This document shows positions 40,548 to 49,492 of a DNA stretch of 64,000 nucleotides, piece by piece. A program made the position numbers and the translations under genes. The stretch's first letter is position 1. Every line of letters begins with the position of its first letter. Under the pieces are notes generated by a model. That model had not been told where the DNA came from, ran no database searches, and worked only from the letters and a program-made list of their open reading frames with translations. Source of the stretch: an uncultured Bacilli bacterium (GTDB taxonomy: Bacteria > Bacillota_I > Bacilli_A > RF39 > UBA660); contig CAKOIF010000007.1 in assembly GCA_934086485.1 (NCBI GenBank), forward strand, positions 4,021-68,020, written 5' to 3'.

Positions 40548-41582
40548 TTATTTTGTAGTATTACTTGTTTTTTGTGTTAAAGATGCAAGTGTATTTGAAA
40601 TATAATTTGAATATTGAGTAGCAAGTGTAGAATCTTCGATTTCCATACCTTTTTCTTTACGGTAATGTTGAAGAGCATTTACAGAAATTGTATTATCATT
40701 TTTCATTTTTTCTTTTGCTAAAGTTTCAATAATTTGCTGTTTAACATCTTTTAATTCTTTTTTATCATAAGTTTTATTTCTCATTATAACATGATATCCA
40801 TTGTCAGTTTTAAGGACTTCAGTGCTATATGCTCCATCTTTTAAAGAATATGCTTTATTTACAAGATTTGTGTATGAGTCTCCTAAAGTGGTTTTATTAA
40901 CTTCACCTAAAGAACCACCTTTATCTTTTGTTGATTCATCTTCACTATATTTTTTAGCAAGTTCTGAGAAAGCATCAGCAACTGATGAACCTTTTTTAAC
41001 TGCATCTTTAAGTTCAGTAATGATTGATTTTGCTTTTGTTTCAGCTTCAGTTTCAGCTTTTTTCTTTTCATCATCAGTCATTTTATCAGTAACTTGTGGT
41101 GTAATTAAAATATGACTAACTTCAATATCATTTTCCATATTTTTATAATAATTTTCAATTTCTTTGTCAGTTATTTTTTCTTTTGCATAAGCCTCTACAG
41201 CATAAGATTGCATATAGCTTAGATATACTTGTTCTTTATATTCATCTAAAGTAGAGAAACCATAATATTGTTGTATAGCTGCAAGTAATTTTTCTTCAGT
41301 TTCATAACTTTCTTTTAATCCACTTAAATAACTTTCTGAAGCTTTTTTTGCTTTTTCAATATTATCTTTAAAAGTTTCCTCTAAAACTTTTTTATCTATC
41401 ATATTTACAAGTATAGATAAGGCATATTTGTCTTTCATTTGTGTATATAAATCATCTACACTGATTTTATCACCATTTTTAAAACTTACTACTGCATCCT
41501 TTCCATTTTCTAATTTTGGTACTTTTCCACATCCTGTTAAAAGAAGCGTAAGTGCCATAGCTAATACTATTTTCTTTTTCAT
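40548..41582 (-). CDS. prsA: PrsA-like foldase lipoprotein with parvulin domain
   Basis: 344 residues. The lipoprotein signal ends in the lipobox LLTGC. A helical chaperone region flanks a PpiC rotamase domain (VSHILITPQ, FSELAKKYSEDESTKDKGGS and LGEVNK, GYHVIMRNK). It acts outside the membrane on folding of secreted proteins. The in-frame ATG at 41594 is rejected because GGAGGT, the ribosome site, lies between it and the ATG at 41582. The large surface and secreted repertoire of this genome gives it obvious clients. Confidence 0.88.
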   Translation of the reverse strand: MKKKIVLAMALTLLLTGCGKVPKLENGKDAVVSFKNGDKISVDDLYTQMKDKYALSILVNMIDKKVLEETFKDNIEKAKKASESYLSGLKESYETEEKLLAAIQQYYGFSTLDEYKEQVYLSYMQSYAVEAYAKEKITDKEIENYYKNMENDIEVSHILITPQVTDKMTDDEKKKAETEAETKAKSIITELKDAVKKGSSVADAFSELAKKYSEDESTKDKGGSLGEVNKTTLGDSYTNLVNKAYSLKDGAYSTEVLKTDNGYHVIMRNKTYDKKELKDVKQQIIETLAKEKMKNDNTISVNALQHYRKEKGMEIEDSTLATQYSNYISNTLASLTQKTSNTTK

Positions 41583-41741
41583 CTTTACCTCCATAAGTTA
41601 ATTATAGCAACTATAAGGGGAAAATACAATAAAAATAGGTTATTGTTAGAAATTATTATATGTAAAAGTAAACTAAATATGAGTGTCAAAATTAATTATT
41701 TAGCATTTAATATTATGAAAAGACAAAAAGGAGGAATTTAT

Positions 41742-41828
41742 ATGAATCATTGTGGAAATGGTCTTGGAGCTGCGATTATATTAGTATTATTTATACTTCT
41801 TATAATCATAGTCGGTGCTTATATTTAG
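41742..41828 (+). CDS. YjcZ/SscA-type tiny sporulation peptide
   Basis: 28 residues. A short Gly/Cys-containing head precedes GAAIILVLFILLIIIVGAYI, the hallmark of the YjcZ family of tiny spore-associated membrane peptides. AAAGGAGG lies 9 bases before the ATG. GTCAAAAT and CATTTAAT upstream vaguely resemble a sigma-E promoter. A longer in-frame extension to 41643 passes through these elements and is rejected. A second small peptide gene follows after 9 bases. Confidence 0.75.
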   Translation: MNHCGNGLGAAIILVLFILLIIIVGAYI

Positions 41829-41837
41829 AGGTGTAAT

Positions 41838-41957
41838 ATGAGTTGTTGTAATAAAAAAAATCCAACAGAAAACTGTTTAAATGGATTTAATAATTATTTT
41901 TTCATAGTATTAATTTTATTTATCTTACTTGCAATAATAATGGGACCAATTTTCTAA
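41838..41957 (+). CDS. Tiny Cys-rich membrane peptide, YjcZ-like partner
   Basis: 39 residues. MSCCNKKNPTENC is a polar head with three Cys, followed by one helix (FFIVLILFILLAIIMGPIF). GAGGTG lies 5 bases upstream. It is placed 9 bases after the YjcZ-type gene and before a strong terminator, so the two form a small operon. The length and layout match tiny sporulation peptides, although the exact family is uncertain. Confidence 0.6.
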   Translation: MSCCNKKNPTENCLNGFNNYFFIVLILFILLAIIMGPIF

Positions 41958-41958
41958 G

Positions 41959-41984
41959 GAAAAGCAAATGCTTTTCTTTTTTTT
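41959..41984 (+). terminator. Terminator of the tiny-peptide operon
   Basis: GAAAAGCA and TGCTTTTC stem followed by eight T. Confidence 0.9.
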
Positions 41985-42025
41985 GTGTTTAAGAATGATT
42001 TTGAAAGAAAAAAATGAACTAATTT

Positions 42026-43264
42026 CTAGTTCATTATAGGTTTAATATTTATATTTTGATTAAGTGAAGTAAGAATATTTTTATAATCTTCATAAATATT
42101 TTTATAGTCTTTATTATATTCTTCACTCATTTTACTAAATGGTATTACTTTATAATCACGATGATTTTTATTATAAGTATAAGTTAAATCAGCACCTAAG
42201 TTATCTACTTTAACTTCTGCACTTCCATCCTCATATGTTGTTTTTGTTATATCCATTGAAGCAAGAACTCCAACAACACCTTTATATCCAATTGAGGAAA
42301 CTAAATCACCTTGATTAGAAATGAAGTTACCAAGTGAATAAAACACTACAGTATTTCCAATTATATCAAATGGTTGCAAACAATGTGAATATGTTCCTAA
42401 AATGATATCAACACCTAAAGAGGCAAGATAATTTGCTATTTCTTTATTAGCTTGTGTAGGAACTGTTTCATACTCAGCACTTGCTTTATGCCAATGCATT
42501 GCCACAATTATGACATCAACTTTAGTTTTTAAATCTTCAATTTCCTTTTTAGCAGTTTCTTCATCATATAAATCTATTTTATATTTAATATTACTAACTG
42601 AATTATCAAGACCATTTAAAGTATTTGTATAATTTAAAAAACCATACTTAATTCCATTTTTTTCACCAATATTATATTTGTTTTCTTTGGTTTCATCTTC
42701 ATTAAAACCATCAAATATAACATTTTTACTTTTCCAATAATTATATGAATTAGTAATACAAGTATCTGATGCATAAGTACAATCAGCACTGTGATTTGAG
42801 GCAAGAGATACCATATTAAATCCAGCATCAACCATTGCATCACCAAATTCTGATGGAGAATTAAAATAAGGATAAGAACAATAACCTGGCATATTATATT
42901 TACAATTAAATCTATCAGTTAGTTTACCACCAAAAACAGTTTCTTGATTATAATATTTTATATCATAATCTTTAATTTCTTCCTTAACAAGTTCAAGTTG
43001 TGGTGCAAAATTAAAACTTTCTGTAGAATTATCATAAGCACTAATATAAACAGGATTATGTAAAAGAGCATCACCAGTAGCCACTAAAGAGATTTTATTA
43101 ACTATAGGGTAAGTAATCTTATTTTCATTAACAAATTTATTAAAATTAAAATCTTTACCACCATTATTATTAATTATTAAGTAGGAAACAACCACTAAAG
43201 CAATTAAAAATATAAATGTAAAACAAATTTTAATACTTTTTTTAATTCTTCTTTTCTTTTTCAT
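42026..43264 (-). CDS. CapA/PgsA-family metallophosphoesterase-like protein
   Basis: 412 residues. A basic N-terminus and one membrane anchor (ICFTFIFLIALVVVSYLII) precede an extracytoplasmic CapA-type domain: SLVATGDALLHNPVYIS, YNQETVFGG, VSLASNHSAD, IIVAMHWHKASAEYE, ILGTYSHCLQPFD and VFYSLGNFISNQGD. Such proteins serve in polyglutamate or capsule synthesis in some Bacilli, but many act elsewhere. No other cap/pgs gene is adjacent, so the substrate is open. It overlaps the HIT gene by 23 bases. Confidence 0.85.
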   Translation of the reverse strand: MKKKRRIKKSIKICFTFIFLIALVVVSYLIINNNGGKDFNFNKFVNENKITYPIVNKISLVATGDALLHNPVYISAYDNSTESFNFAPQLELVKEEIKDYDIKYYNQETVFGGKLTDRFNCKYNMPGYCSYPYFNSPSEFGDAMVDAGFNMVSLASNHSADCTYASDTCITNSYNYWKSKNVIFDGFNEDETKENKYNIGEKNGIKYGFLNYTNTLNGLDNSVSNIKYKIDLYDEETAKKEIEDLKTKVDVIIVAMHWHKASAEYETVPTQANKEIANYLASLGVDIILGTYSHCLQPFDIIGNTVVFYSLGNFISNQGDLVSSIGYKGVVGVLASMDITKTTYEDGSAEVKVDNLGADLTYTYNKNHRDYKVIPFSKMSEEYNKDYKNIYEDYKNILTSLNQNINIKPIMN

Positions 43265-43628
43265 AATAACTCACTACTAAATTATATACTTCATCTACCT
43301 TTTTAGAAGGTTTAACCTTATAATTTGGCATAATGTGTAAGTGTAAATGTTTAATTTCTTGTTTATCACCATAGTTTATAGAAAATGTACATCCTTTTTC
43401 ATTAGTAACGTCCATTAAAACTTTAGCATAATTTTTAGCAACCTCAAACATATGAGATAAAGTTTTTTCATCAACTTCATAAATATCTTCAAAATGTTTT
43501 TTAGGAATAACTAAAGCATGTCCATCACAAATAGGGAATTTATCCATAATAAGTACTAAACTTTCATCTTCATAAACAGTCATTCTTTCTTTTTCATTTT
43601 GTGCAATATTGCAAAACAAACAATTCAT
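43242..43628 (-). CDS. HIT-family nucleotide hydrolase
   Basis: 128 residues. The histidine triad HLHLHIMPNY lies near residue 95, with N-terminal CNIAQNEKERMTVYEDES and FPICDGHALVIPKKHFEDIY. These small enzymes hydrolyse nucleoside phosphoramidates or dinucleoside polyphosphates. The cellular substrate is unknown. The gene overlaps the CapA-like gene downstream by 23 bases. The ribosome site GGAGGT is 5 bases before the ATG. Confidence 0.92.
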   Translation of the reverse strand: MNCLFCNIAQNEKERMTVYEDESLVLIMDKFPICDGHALVIPKKHFEDIYEVDEKTLSHMFEVAKNYAKVLMDVTNEKGCTFSINYGDKQEIKHLHLHIMPNYKVKPSKKVDEVYNLVVSYYEKEKKN

Positions 43629-43657
43629 AATTACCTCCGTTAAAAATATTATATCAA

Positions 43658-45400
43658 TTATTTAAACCAAACACTACCTAAATTTACATTATCACTTTGT
43701 GGAGCAGGGTCAGGATATTCAAATTTTACAAGTAAAGGCATTTTAAATGCTGTACCAAAACATAAAGCATTACCTGGTAAAATCGATTTCATTTTTTCAG
43801 TATTTTCCTCACTCATAAAGGGAACAACCTTTTTAATATAAGCAATATCAGTAGGGTGAGTCATTTTAAATATTATAAAGTTATTACATTGACTTAATGT
43901 AGTTTCACTTATTTCTGATGGTCTTTGTGAAATAAGCCCTAAAAGTATACCATATTTTCTTCCTTCTTTAGCAATTCTTTCAAATATATTATAACCAAGT
44001 ACATCACTATCAATATCATTTTGAACATATCTATGGGCTTCTTCGATAATGATATTAAATGGCTGTGAACCTCTTTCTTTTAAAGATGTAACATAATTAA
44101 ATATTAATTTAGAATATATTTTTACAAGTGATTTACCAAGTCTTTCAGTAACATAATTAATATTAAAGTTAATTATTTGGGCTTTTTTACCATTTTGAGT
44201 ATGTAATATTCTATCAATATAACTTTCTAAACTTATATACTGTGGATATTCAAAATATTTTTTATTATCACTATTTAATATACTATCAAGTCTAACTTTT
44301 AAAATATTCATCATATTAAATACACTATCATTTTTCCATACACCTTCATCAATAAGAGCAAATTCTAAGGCATTTGATACATCTTGTAAAGTAAATGGAA
44401 AAGTTCCATCAGGAAGTGAAAAAGTTACTTCATCACCAATAAATTTTTGTAAAAAATCTGTTACTTGTTCAATGGCATTAATTTTATTATGATCGTCCAC
44501 TCTCATACATTGTCTAAATGTACGATAATATCCTGGTTCACTAATTTCACTTTCAAGATTTATTTCATCAGTATGAGTTTTAGTAAGAACACCGATAACT
44601 TGATCTCTTATTTGAGGTCCTGGTTTACCACTTATTATTATATCAAGAAGAGCTTTAGCTAAAATTGTATTTTTATAAGCCTTTACAGTTTCATCATTCT
44701 TTATAAATAAATTTACATATCTAAGGGTTTTTTCAATTAAACTTAATTGTGATTTATCATTTGCTTCGAGAAGCAGTGCATATTCATCGACTCCTAAAAG
44801 CCATGGAGGTAAAAGAAGTATTTCATCATTACTATTTAAATCAGTATTATAAGTTTTATAGGCAAAAGATGGTTCATTATTTAAGTAATTAAAGGCTTTT
44901 GCGTATTCACCATAAGCATCAAATATTATAATATTTGGTTTATCATTCATATTTTCACTTTTCATTAAATTTTGCATAATTCTTGTAAAACCACAACTTT
45001 TACCACTTCCAGAGGATCCAAATATAGCAAAGTGTGATCCAAATAAACTATTGATATCAGCATTAATATAAGCATTTTCATAAAATGGACTTTTACCCAT
45101 AATTAAGTAGTTATTTTTAAAACCTACAATATTTTTTACAAAGTCATAATTAAGTAAATATATAACACTTGCAAAAGAGGGTTTTTCATCAAATCCATAT
45201 ACAAAGTCATTATTTTCTAATTTTCCTAAAATATTAACTTTACATTTTGTTAGACTAAGCTCAGTTATTTCTCCAATAAAAGATTTATTAGTATCCTTTA
45301 TTAAAACATAAAGGTTTATTAAGTTAGCAGTTTTCTTTACATCAAGTGCAAGTTTAACCTCAATTTGATTATTAATAATTTGTTCAATAGTTCCTATCAT
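43658..45400 (-). CDS. HerA-like ATPase (DUF87)
   Basis: 580 residues. An N-terminal beta-barrel (HAS-barrel-like) domain is followed by a RecA-like ATPase: Walker A FAIFGSSGSGKSCGFTRIM near residue 135, Walker B NIIIEEAHRYVQND near 455, then RKYGILLGLISQRPSEIS and NNFIIFKMTHPTD. It is a hexameric DNA translocase of the HerA/FtsK clade. HerA pairs with NurA in archaea, but no NurA is seen here. Such stand-alone bacterial HerA proteins also occur in defence systems; no defence partner is adjacent, so a DNA-processing role is all that can be said. Confidence 0.85.
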   Translation of the reverse strand: MIGTIEQIINNQIEVKLALDVKKTANLINLYVLIKDTNKSFIGEITELSLTKCKVNILGKLENNDFVYGFDEKPSFASVIYLLNYDFVKNIVGFKNNYLIMGKSPFYENAYINADINSLFGSHFAIFGSSGSGKSCGFTRIMQNLMKSENMNDKPNIIIFDAYGEYAKAFNYLNNEPSFAYKTYNTDLNSNDEILLLPPWLLGVDEYALLLEANDKSQLSLIEKTLRYVNLFIKNDETVKAYKNTILAKALLDIIISGKPGPQIRDQVIGVLTKTHTDEINLESEISEPGYYRTFRQCMRVDDHNKINAIEQVTDFLQKFIGDEVTFSLPDGTFPFTLQDVSNALEFALIDEGVWKNDSVFNMMNILKVRLDSILNSDNKKYFEYPQYISLESYIDRILHTQNGKKAQIINFNINYVTERLGKSLVKIYSKLIFNYVTSLKERGSQPFNIIIEEAHRYVQNDIDSDVLGYNIFERIAKEGRKYGILLGLISQRPSEISETTLSQCNNFIIFKMTHPTDIAYIKKVVPFMSEENTEKMKSILPGNALCFGTAFKMPLLVKFEYPDPAPQSDNVNLGSVWFK

Positions 45401-45515
45401 ATCAATACCTCTTTACTCTAAAAATATTATATCAAAACCAGTTTTCTTTTACAATAAAATGTGATTGATTATTTTATTTATGTGTGGTAACCTTATTATA
45501 GAAAAGAGGTTTGTG

Positions 45516-47069
45516 ATGAAAAGTGAAAAAGGTAAAAAGATTATTATAGGTATTTTAAGTATTGTTTTAATTGTGGGTATTACTATTACTATTTTATCTA
45601 AATTAAATAAGAAAAATACTATAAATACAAATGGAAAAACATTTAGTTCAGAATATAAATTAACTGATAATGATTTGCAGTTATTAGATTTATATTTTTT
45701 AAAGGCAGAAAATAAAGAAAGTAATATGGTTTATAGTCCAATTTCAGTAAAATATGCACTTGCAATGCTTTCTGATGCTGCAAAAGGTGATAGTAAAAGT
45801 CAAATTGATTCAGTATTAGGTAAATATACTCCGAAAAAATATATTAATAGTAATAATGTTTCTTTTGCAAATGCAATGTTTATTAGAGATAGTTTTAAAC
45901 AAAGTGTAAAAGAAAGTTATGCAGATTTAATAAAGGAAAAATATAATGGGGAAGTAATTTATGATAGTTTTGATAGTCCAAATAATATTAATTCTTGGGT
46001 TTCAGATAAAACATTTAATCTAATAAATAATTTAATGGATGATGTTTCAAATAATAATTTTATGCTAATAAACGCTCTTGCAATTGATATGAATTGGAAC
46101 TATTTAATCCAGCCAATTTTAACTGATAATAATAGTTCAGATTTTCAAAAGAAAGTTTATGATAAAAAACATTTTAATTTTGCTGCTTGGCACGTTGATT
46201 ACTTACATCAAGATTTAAATTCAATGTATATAAGCTCTATTGCAGGTGATGAATACCCAATTATGAAGTTTAATAATAAAGATGTTCAGTCTTTAAAATT
46301 TGGTGCCTCAATTAATAATTATGATATTGTTAATGATTTAGGTAAAGAAAACATTCGTAAGGAAATTACTAAAGAATATGAAAAATGGGTTAGTGATGAT
46401 TATTGTGAAATTGGAGATTATGAAGAAACAACTTCATTTGTAGATAACTTTATTAAAGAATTGGATTCAAATTATAAAGATGTTGGTAGTTCTACAGATT
46501 TTAAATTTTATGATGATGATAATGTTAAGGTATTTGCAAAATCTTTACAAGAATATGATGGCTTAAATTTAGAGTATGTAGGTATTATGCCTAAAAATGA
46601 TAATTTAACAAGTTATATTGAATCATTAAATGTGAGTGATGTAAAAAATATTTTTAATAGTTTAAAAGAAATAAAATTAGATAATTTTGAAAAAGGTTAT
46701 ATTACTCAAATTAAGGGAAATATTCCATTATTTAAATTTGATTATGAACTTGATTTAAAAAAGGATTTACAAAATATTGGAATTAATGATGTATTTACCT
46801 CAAGAGCAAATTTATCTAATTTAACTGATGATAAAGTAATTATTAATCCAGTGCTTCATAAAGCTACAATCGAATTTTCTAATGAAGGAATAAAAGCATC
46901 CGCAGCAACTTCTATCGGAGGCTTCGGGGCAATTGATTGTAGTTTTGAACATTTATATAAAGTTCCCGTAAAGGTTATTGATCTAACTTTTGATAAACCA
47001 TTTATCTTCTTTATTAGAGATACTAAAACTGGCGAAATATGGTTTACAGGAGCAGTATATAATCCATAA
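45516..47069 (+). CDS. Membrane-anchored or secreted serpin
   Basis: 517 residues. A signal anchor (IIIGILSIVLIVGITITILS) precedes a full serpin fold: SNMVYSPISVKYALAMLSDA, SFANAMFIRDSF, NALAIDMNWNY, KATIEFSNEG, and the C-terminal PFIFFIRDTKTGEIWFTGAV. The reactive-loop hinge NEGIKASAATSIGG has the small residues needed for loop insertion, so it should be inhibitory. The next loop residues are GFGAIDCSFEH. It is longer than a standard serpin because of an acidic mid-region insertion. The ATG at 45516 follows AGAGG. Gut bacteria use serpins against host or microbial serine proteases; the target is unknown. Confidence 0.9.
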   Translation: MKSEKGKKIIIGILSIVLIVGITITILSKLNKKNTINTNGKTFSSEYKLTDNDLQLLDLYFLKAENKESNMVYSPISVKYALAMLSDAAKGDSKSQIDSVLGKYTPKKYINSNNVSFANAMFIRDSFKQSVKESYADLIKEKYNGEVIYDSFDSPNNINSWVSDKTFNLINNLMDDVSNNNFMLINALAIDMNWNYLIQPILTDNNSSDFQKKVYDKKHFNFAAWHVDYLHQDLNSMYISSIAGDEYPIMKFNNKDVQSLKFGASINNYDIVNDLGKENIRKEITKEYEKWVSDDYCEIGDYEETTSFVDNFIKELDSNYKDVGSSTDFKFYDDDNVKVFAKSLQEYDGLNLEYVGIMPKNDNLTSYIESLNVSDVKNIFNSLKEIKLDNFEKGYITQIKGNIPLFKFDYELDLKKDLQNIGINDVFTSRANLSNLTDDKVIINPVLHKATIEFSNEGIKASAATSIGGFGAIDCSFEHLYKVPVKVIDLTFDKPFIFFIRDTKTGEIWFTGAVYNP

Positions 47070-47074
47070 TAGTA

Positions 47075-47107
47075 CCTGACATTCATTTGATGATTGTCAG
47101 GTTTTTT
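47075..47107 (+). terminator. Terminator of the serpin gene
   Basis: CCTGACA and TGTCAGG stem, then TTTTTT. Confidence 0.85.
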
Positions 47108-47126
47108 AATATTATTTTTTTATGAA

Positions 47127-47153
47127 ACTTTTGCCCATATCCTGCATACATTA
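47127..47153 (+). promoter_or_regulatory. Mother-cell sporulation promoter (sigma-K/E type)
   Basis: AC (47127-47128), 16 bases, CATACATTA (47145-47153). This fits the sigma-K pattern AC-N16-CATAnnnTA, and CATACATT also matches a sigma-E -10. It lies 18 bases before cotE, known in Bacillus to be read by both sigmas. Confidence 0.65.
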
Positions 47154-47171
47154 CATTAGGAAGGTGATATG

Positions 47172-47711
47172 ATGTCAAACTTTAAAGAAATCGTTACTAA
47201 GGCAATAATAGGAAAATGTAAGAAAAAGGTAGTAAGTTCCTATGACATAGAGTGTGATGAAACTCCGAATACTATTTTAGGATGCTGGGTAATAAACCAT
47301 TCTTTCAGGGGAGTTAATAATCTTGGAAAAGTAAATGTATCAGGTTCATTTGATGTAAATGTTTGGTATTCCTATGATAATGATACTAAAACAGCAGTTA
47401 CAACAAGAAAGTTTTCTTATACAGATGCCATAAATGTTCCAATAAAAGATAATGGAAAAATTGATAGTAATAGTGAAATCATCGTTAATGCTTTAAAACA
47501 ACCAACAGTTACTGATGTTAAAATTATCGGAGAACTTGTTAACCTAAAAATTGAAAAGGAACTTGGTATTGAGGTAATAGGTAATGCTACAGTAAAAATT
47601 CAAGTCGAGGATGATTATGATGAATATGAAGAAGTATATGATGAAGAAAATAATGATGAACTTAATATTAATGTTGATGATCTTAATGATGATTATTTAG
47701 AAAATAAGTAA
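47172..47711 (+). CDS. cotE: Outer spore coat morphogenetic protein CotE
   Basis: 179 residues. Clear similarity to Bacillus CotE along most of its length: FKEIVTKAIIGKCKKKVVSS, TILGCWVINHSF, GKVNVSGSFDVNVWYSYDND and TKTAVTTRKFSYTDAI, with the family's acidic C-terminal tail. CotE directs assembly of the outer coat around the forespore in the mother cell. The second of two adjacent ATGs (47172) has better spacing from GGAAGGTG. A sporulation-type promoter precedes it and a short terminator (AGCC/GGCT) follows. It is strong evidence that the organism sporulates. Confidence 0.93.
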   Translation: MSNFKEIVTKAIIGKCKKKVVSSYDIECDETPNTILGCWVINHSFRGVNNLGKVNVSGSFDVNVWYSYDNDTKTAVTTRKFSYTDAINVPIKDNGKIDSNSEIIVNALKQPTVTDVKIIGELVNLKIEKELGIEVIGNATVKIQVEDDYDEYEEVYDEENNDELNINVDDLNDDYLENK

Positions 47712-47749
47712 GCCTCTATAGGCTTTTTTAATTAGTTAAATTTTAAATT

Positions 47750-47796
47750 ACTGTCAACAAAAAAAGGTTGACAGTTAAAAATAAGTATGCTATATT
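47750..47796 (+). promoter_or_regulatory. rpsP promoter with overlapping inverted repeat
   Basis: TTGACA (47768-47773), 17 bases, TATATT (47791-47796). A perfect 9-bp inverted repeat, ACTGTCAAC (47750-47758) and GTTGACAGT (47767-47775), covers the -35 and looks like an operator. Confidence 0.7.
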
Positions 47797-47822
47797 AATA
47801 ATGTAATTGAAAGGAGAAAATT

Positions 47823-48116
47823 ATGGCAGTTAAATTAAGATTAAAAAGAATGGGTTCTAAACAAAAACCATTTTATCGTATTGTAGCAGCTGACTCTCGT
47901 AGTCCAAGAGATGGTAGATTTATTGAAACAGTAGGTACTTATAATCCAATTAAAGGAAAAGAAGTAGTTACAGTTGATGAAGAAAAAGCTTTATCTTGGC
48001 TTTCTAAAGGAGCAATTCCTACAGATACAGTAAGAAGTATATTTTCTAATCAAGGTATTATGAAAAAATATGCTGAAAGTAAAAATGCTTCGAAGAAGAG
48101 CGTTAAAAAGGATTAA
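47823..48116 (+). CDS. rpsP: 30S ribosomal protein S16
   Basis: 97 residues. VKLRLKRMGSKQKPFYRIVA, then ADSRSPRDGRFIETVGTYNP, is diagnostic. It is a small-subunit assembly protein. Ribosome site GAAAGGAG before the ATG, strong promoter upstream. It is followed after 2 bases by the KH-domain gene, the usual Firmicutes order before rimM/trmD, although those genes are absent here. Confidence 0.98.
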   Translation: MAVKLRLKRMGSKQKPFYRIVAADSRSPRDGRFIETVGTYNPIKGKEVVTVDEEKALSWLSKGAIPTDTVRSIFSNQGIMKKYAESKNASKKSVKKD

Positions 48117-48118
48117 TT

Positions 48119-48364
48119 ATGGATATAAAAGAATATACTTCATTTTTAGTTAAAAGTATTGTTAAAAATCCTGATATGGTAAAAGTTGAAATGTTTGAAA
48201 CTGAAGGCGAAGATCCAATAATTGAAATAATTGTTCATCATGACGATTTTGGAGCAGTTATTGGTAAAGGTGGTAAAATAGCAACATCACTTCGTACTGT
48301 TATTCAAGCGTATGCTTTTTTACATAAAATGCCTAAAGTTAAAGTAAATATTGATTCTTTTTAA
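48119..48364 (+). CDS. khpA: KH-domain RNA-binding protein KhpA
   Basis: 81 residues, one KH domain with the GxxG loop VIGKGGKIATSLRTVI. Homologues (YlqC/KhpA) bind RNA and, with KhpB, influence cell elongation. It sits immediately after rpsP, the conserved neighbourhood. A bidirectional terminator closes the operon. Confidence 0.93.
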   Translation: MDIKEYTSFLVKSIVKNPDMVKVEMFETEGEDPIIEIIVHHDDFGAVIGKGGKIATSLRTVIQAYAFLHKMPKVKVNIDSF

Positions 48365-48370
48365 AAAAAT

Positions 48371-48397
48371 AAAAACTGCAAATTTGCAGTTTTTTTA
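48371..48397. terminator. Bidirectional terminator
   Basis: AAAACTGCAAA and TTTGCAGTTTT with A/T tracts, between khpA and the convergent DUF1292-like gene. Confidence 0.85.
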
Positions 48398-48610
48398 GTT
48401 TCTATGTTTTTCATTAAATATTGAAAATGCATCATTAAGTTCATCATAAGATAGTTCTAAAAGTTCATCATCGTTTCCTAATTTGAATATTTTAAATAGT
48501 GAACTATCTTCTTCATTACCATAATAAATATAAGTGTTATCATTATGAGTAATTGTTTCTATTTCAAAATAAGTTTTACCATCAATTTCCATTGTATTTA
48601 ATTCTATCAT
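48395..48610 (-). CDS. Small DUF1292-like protein
   Basis: 71 residues, acidic. The pattern DGKTYFEIETITHNDNTYIY, FKIFKLGND, LLELSYDELNDAF resembles DUF1292 (YrzB-type) proteins of Firmicutes, whose function is unknown. It is soluble with no catalytic motif. It lies 9 bases after the membrane-protein gene on the same strand and shares a terminator with khpA. Confidence 0.6.
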   Translation of the reverse strand: MIELNTMEIDGKTYFEIETITHNDNTYIYYGNEEDSSLFKIFKLGNDDELLELSYDELNDAFSIFNEKHRN

Positions 48611-48619
48611 TTTTTCACC

Positions 48620-49441
48620 TTACCTTGTATAATTTAAACTTTCATAGTCTAGTACAAAACCTAATTTTTCAGAAAGAGTAGTGGAAGTTACATCAATATT
48701 TGGTATTGTATGAGTTGGAACAATTGATGAAATACATATTGTTGCTTCTTCATCTGTATAACCATTTGATATAAGCATATCTTTTAGTGCACTATAGCTA
48801 TCATTAGTAATCTCCTTATATTCTGGATTAGGTTTTCCATAAAGTTCATTATAATCATTTATAGCAACTAATGTCTTTCCTGCATCAATATCATTTTTTA
48901 TATAACAATGATATGAGTTTAACATATCGTTTGTATCGTGAGATATTTTTTGGAAGTTAGTAGTATATTTTATACCAACTGCACTAATAGTGGCCATTGA
49001 AGCAATTACTGTGCCAAGAGCAATACGTTTTAGATTTTTTTGTCTTTTACGTATTTTTCTTATTTCATTTTGTCTTTTTGCAAGTTCTTTTTCTTCTTGA
49101 TTATTTTTTTGTCTTTCAATTCTGTCACTTACATCACGTATCATTTTATCAAGTTCTTCTTTTCTTATCTCACTTTTTGGAGATACTCCAGTTTTAACTT
49201 CTTGATTATGTTTATTGACTATTTCCGTGAAAACATCAAGTACGCTATCTTGGCTCATAATTGAGGATGAATTCCTAATATCATTGACATTTTGAATAAC
49301 ACCATCAATAATTTTAACTCTTTGACTTTTATTTACGATACCAATAGTACCTGTTGGGGCAGCAAACCCACTCATTAAAGCACTAACTTCATCTTTACTT
49401 AATATTTTTCCAGTTTTAACATAATAAAAAATTGTTTCCAT
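48620..49441 (-). CDS. Membrane protein with coiled coil, unknown function
   Basis: 273 residues. The N-terminal domain (about 100 residues) begins METIFYYVKTGKILSKDEVS. A strongly charged coiled coil (EELDKMIRDVSDRIERQKNN) follows, then one membrane helix (IALGTVIASMATISAVGI) and a C-terminal domain with two Cys (YHCYIKN, ATICISS). Ribosome site AGGAGAT. No family was recognised. It lies in the same direction as sigK, about 50 bases away, so a sporulation link is possible but unproven. Confidence 0.65.
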   Translation of the reverse strand: METIFYYVKTGKILSKDEVSALMSGFAAPTGTIGIVNKSQRVKIIDGVIQNVNDIRNSSSIMSQDSVLDVFTEIVNKHNQEVKTGVSPKSEIRKEELDKMIRDVSDRIERQKNNQEEKELAKRQNEIRKIRKRQKNLKRIALGTVIASMATISAVGIKYTTNFQKISHDTNDMLNSYHCYIKNDIDAGKTLVAINDYNELYGKPNPEYKEITNDSYSALKDMLISNGYTDEEATICISSIVPTHTIPNIDVTSTTLSEKLGFVLDYESLNYTR

Positions 49442-49492
49442 ATCCTTATCTCCTACTATAAGGATTATATCATTAATAGCGTTTTAAATCAA

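Noticed and set aside
43658..45400. HerA-like protein as part of a defence system
   Set aside because: No Sir2, NurA, DUF4297 or other known partner is next to it; the neighbours are HIT, CapA-like and serpin genes.
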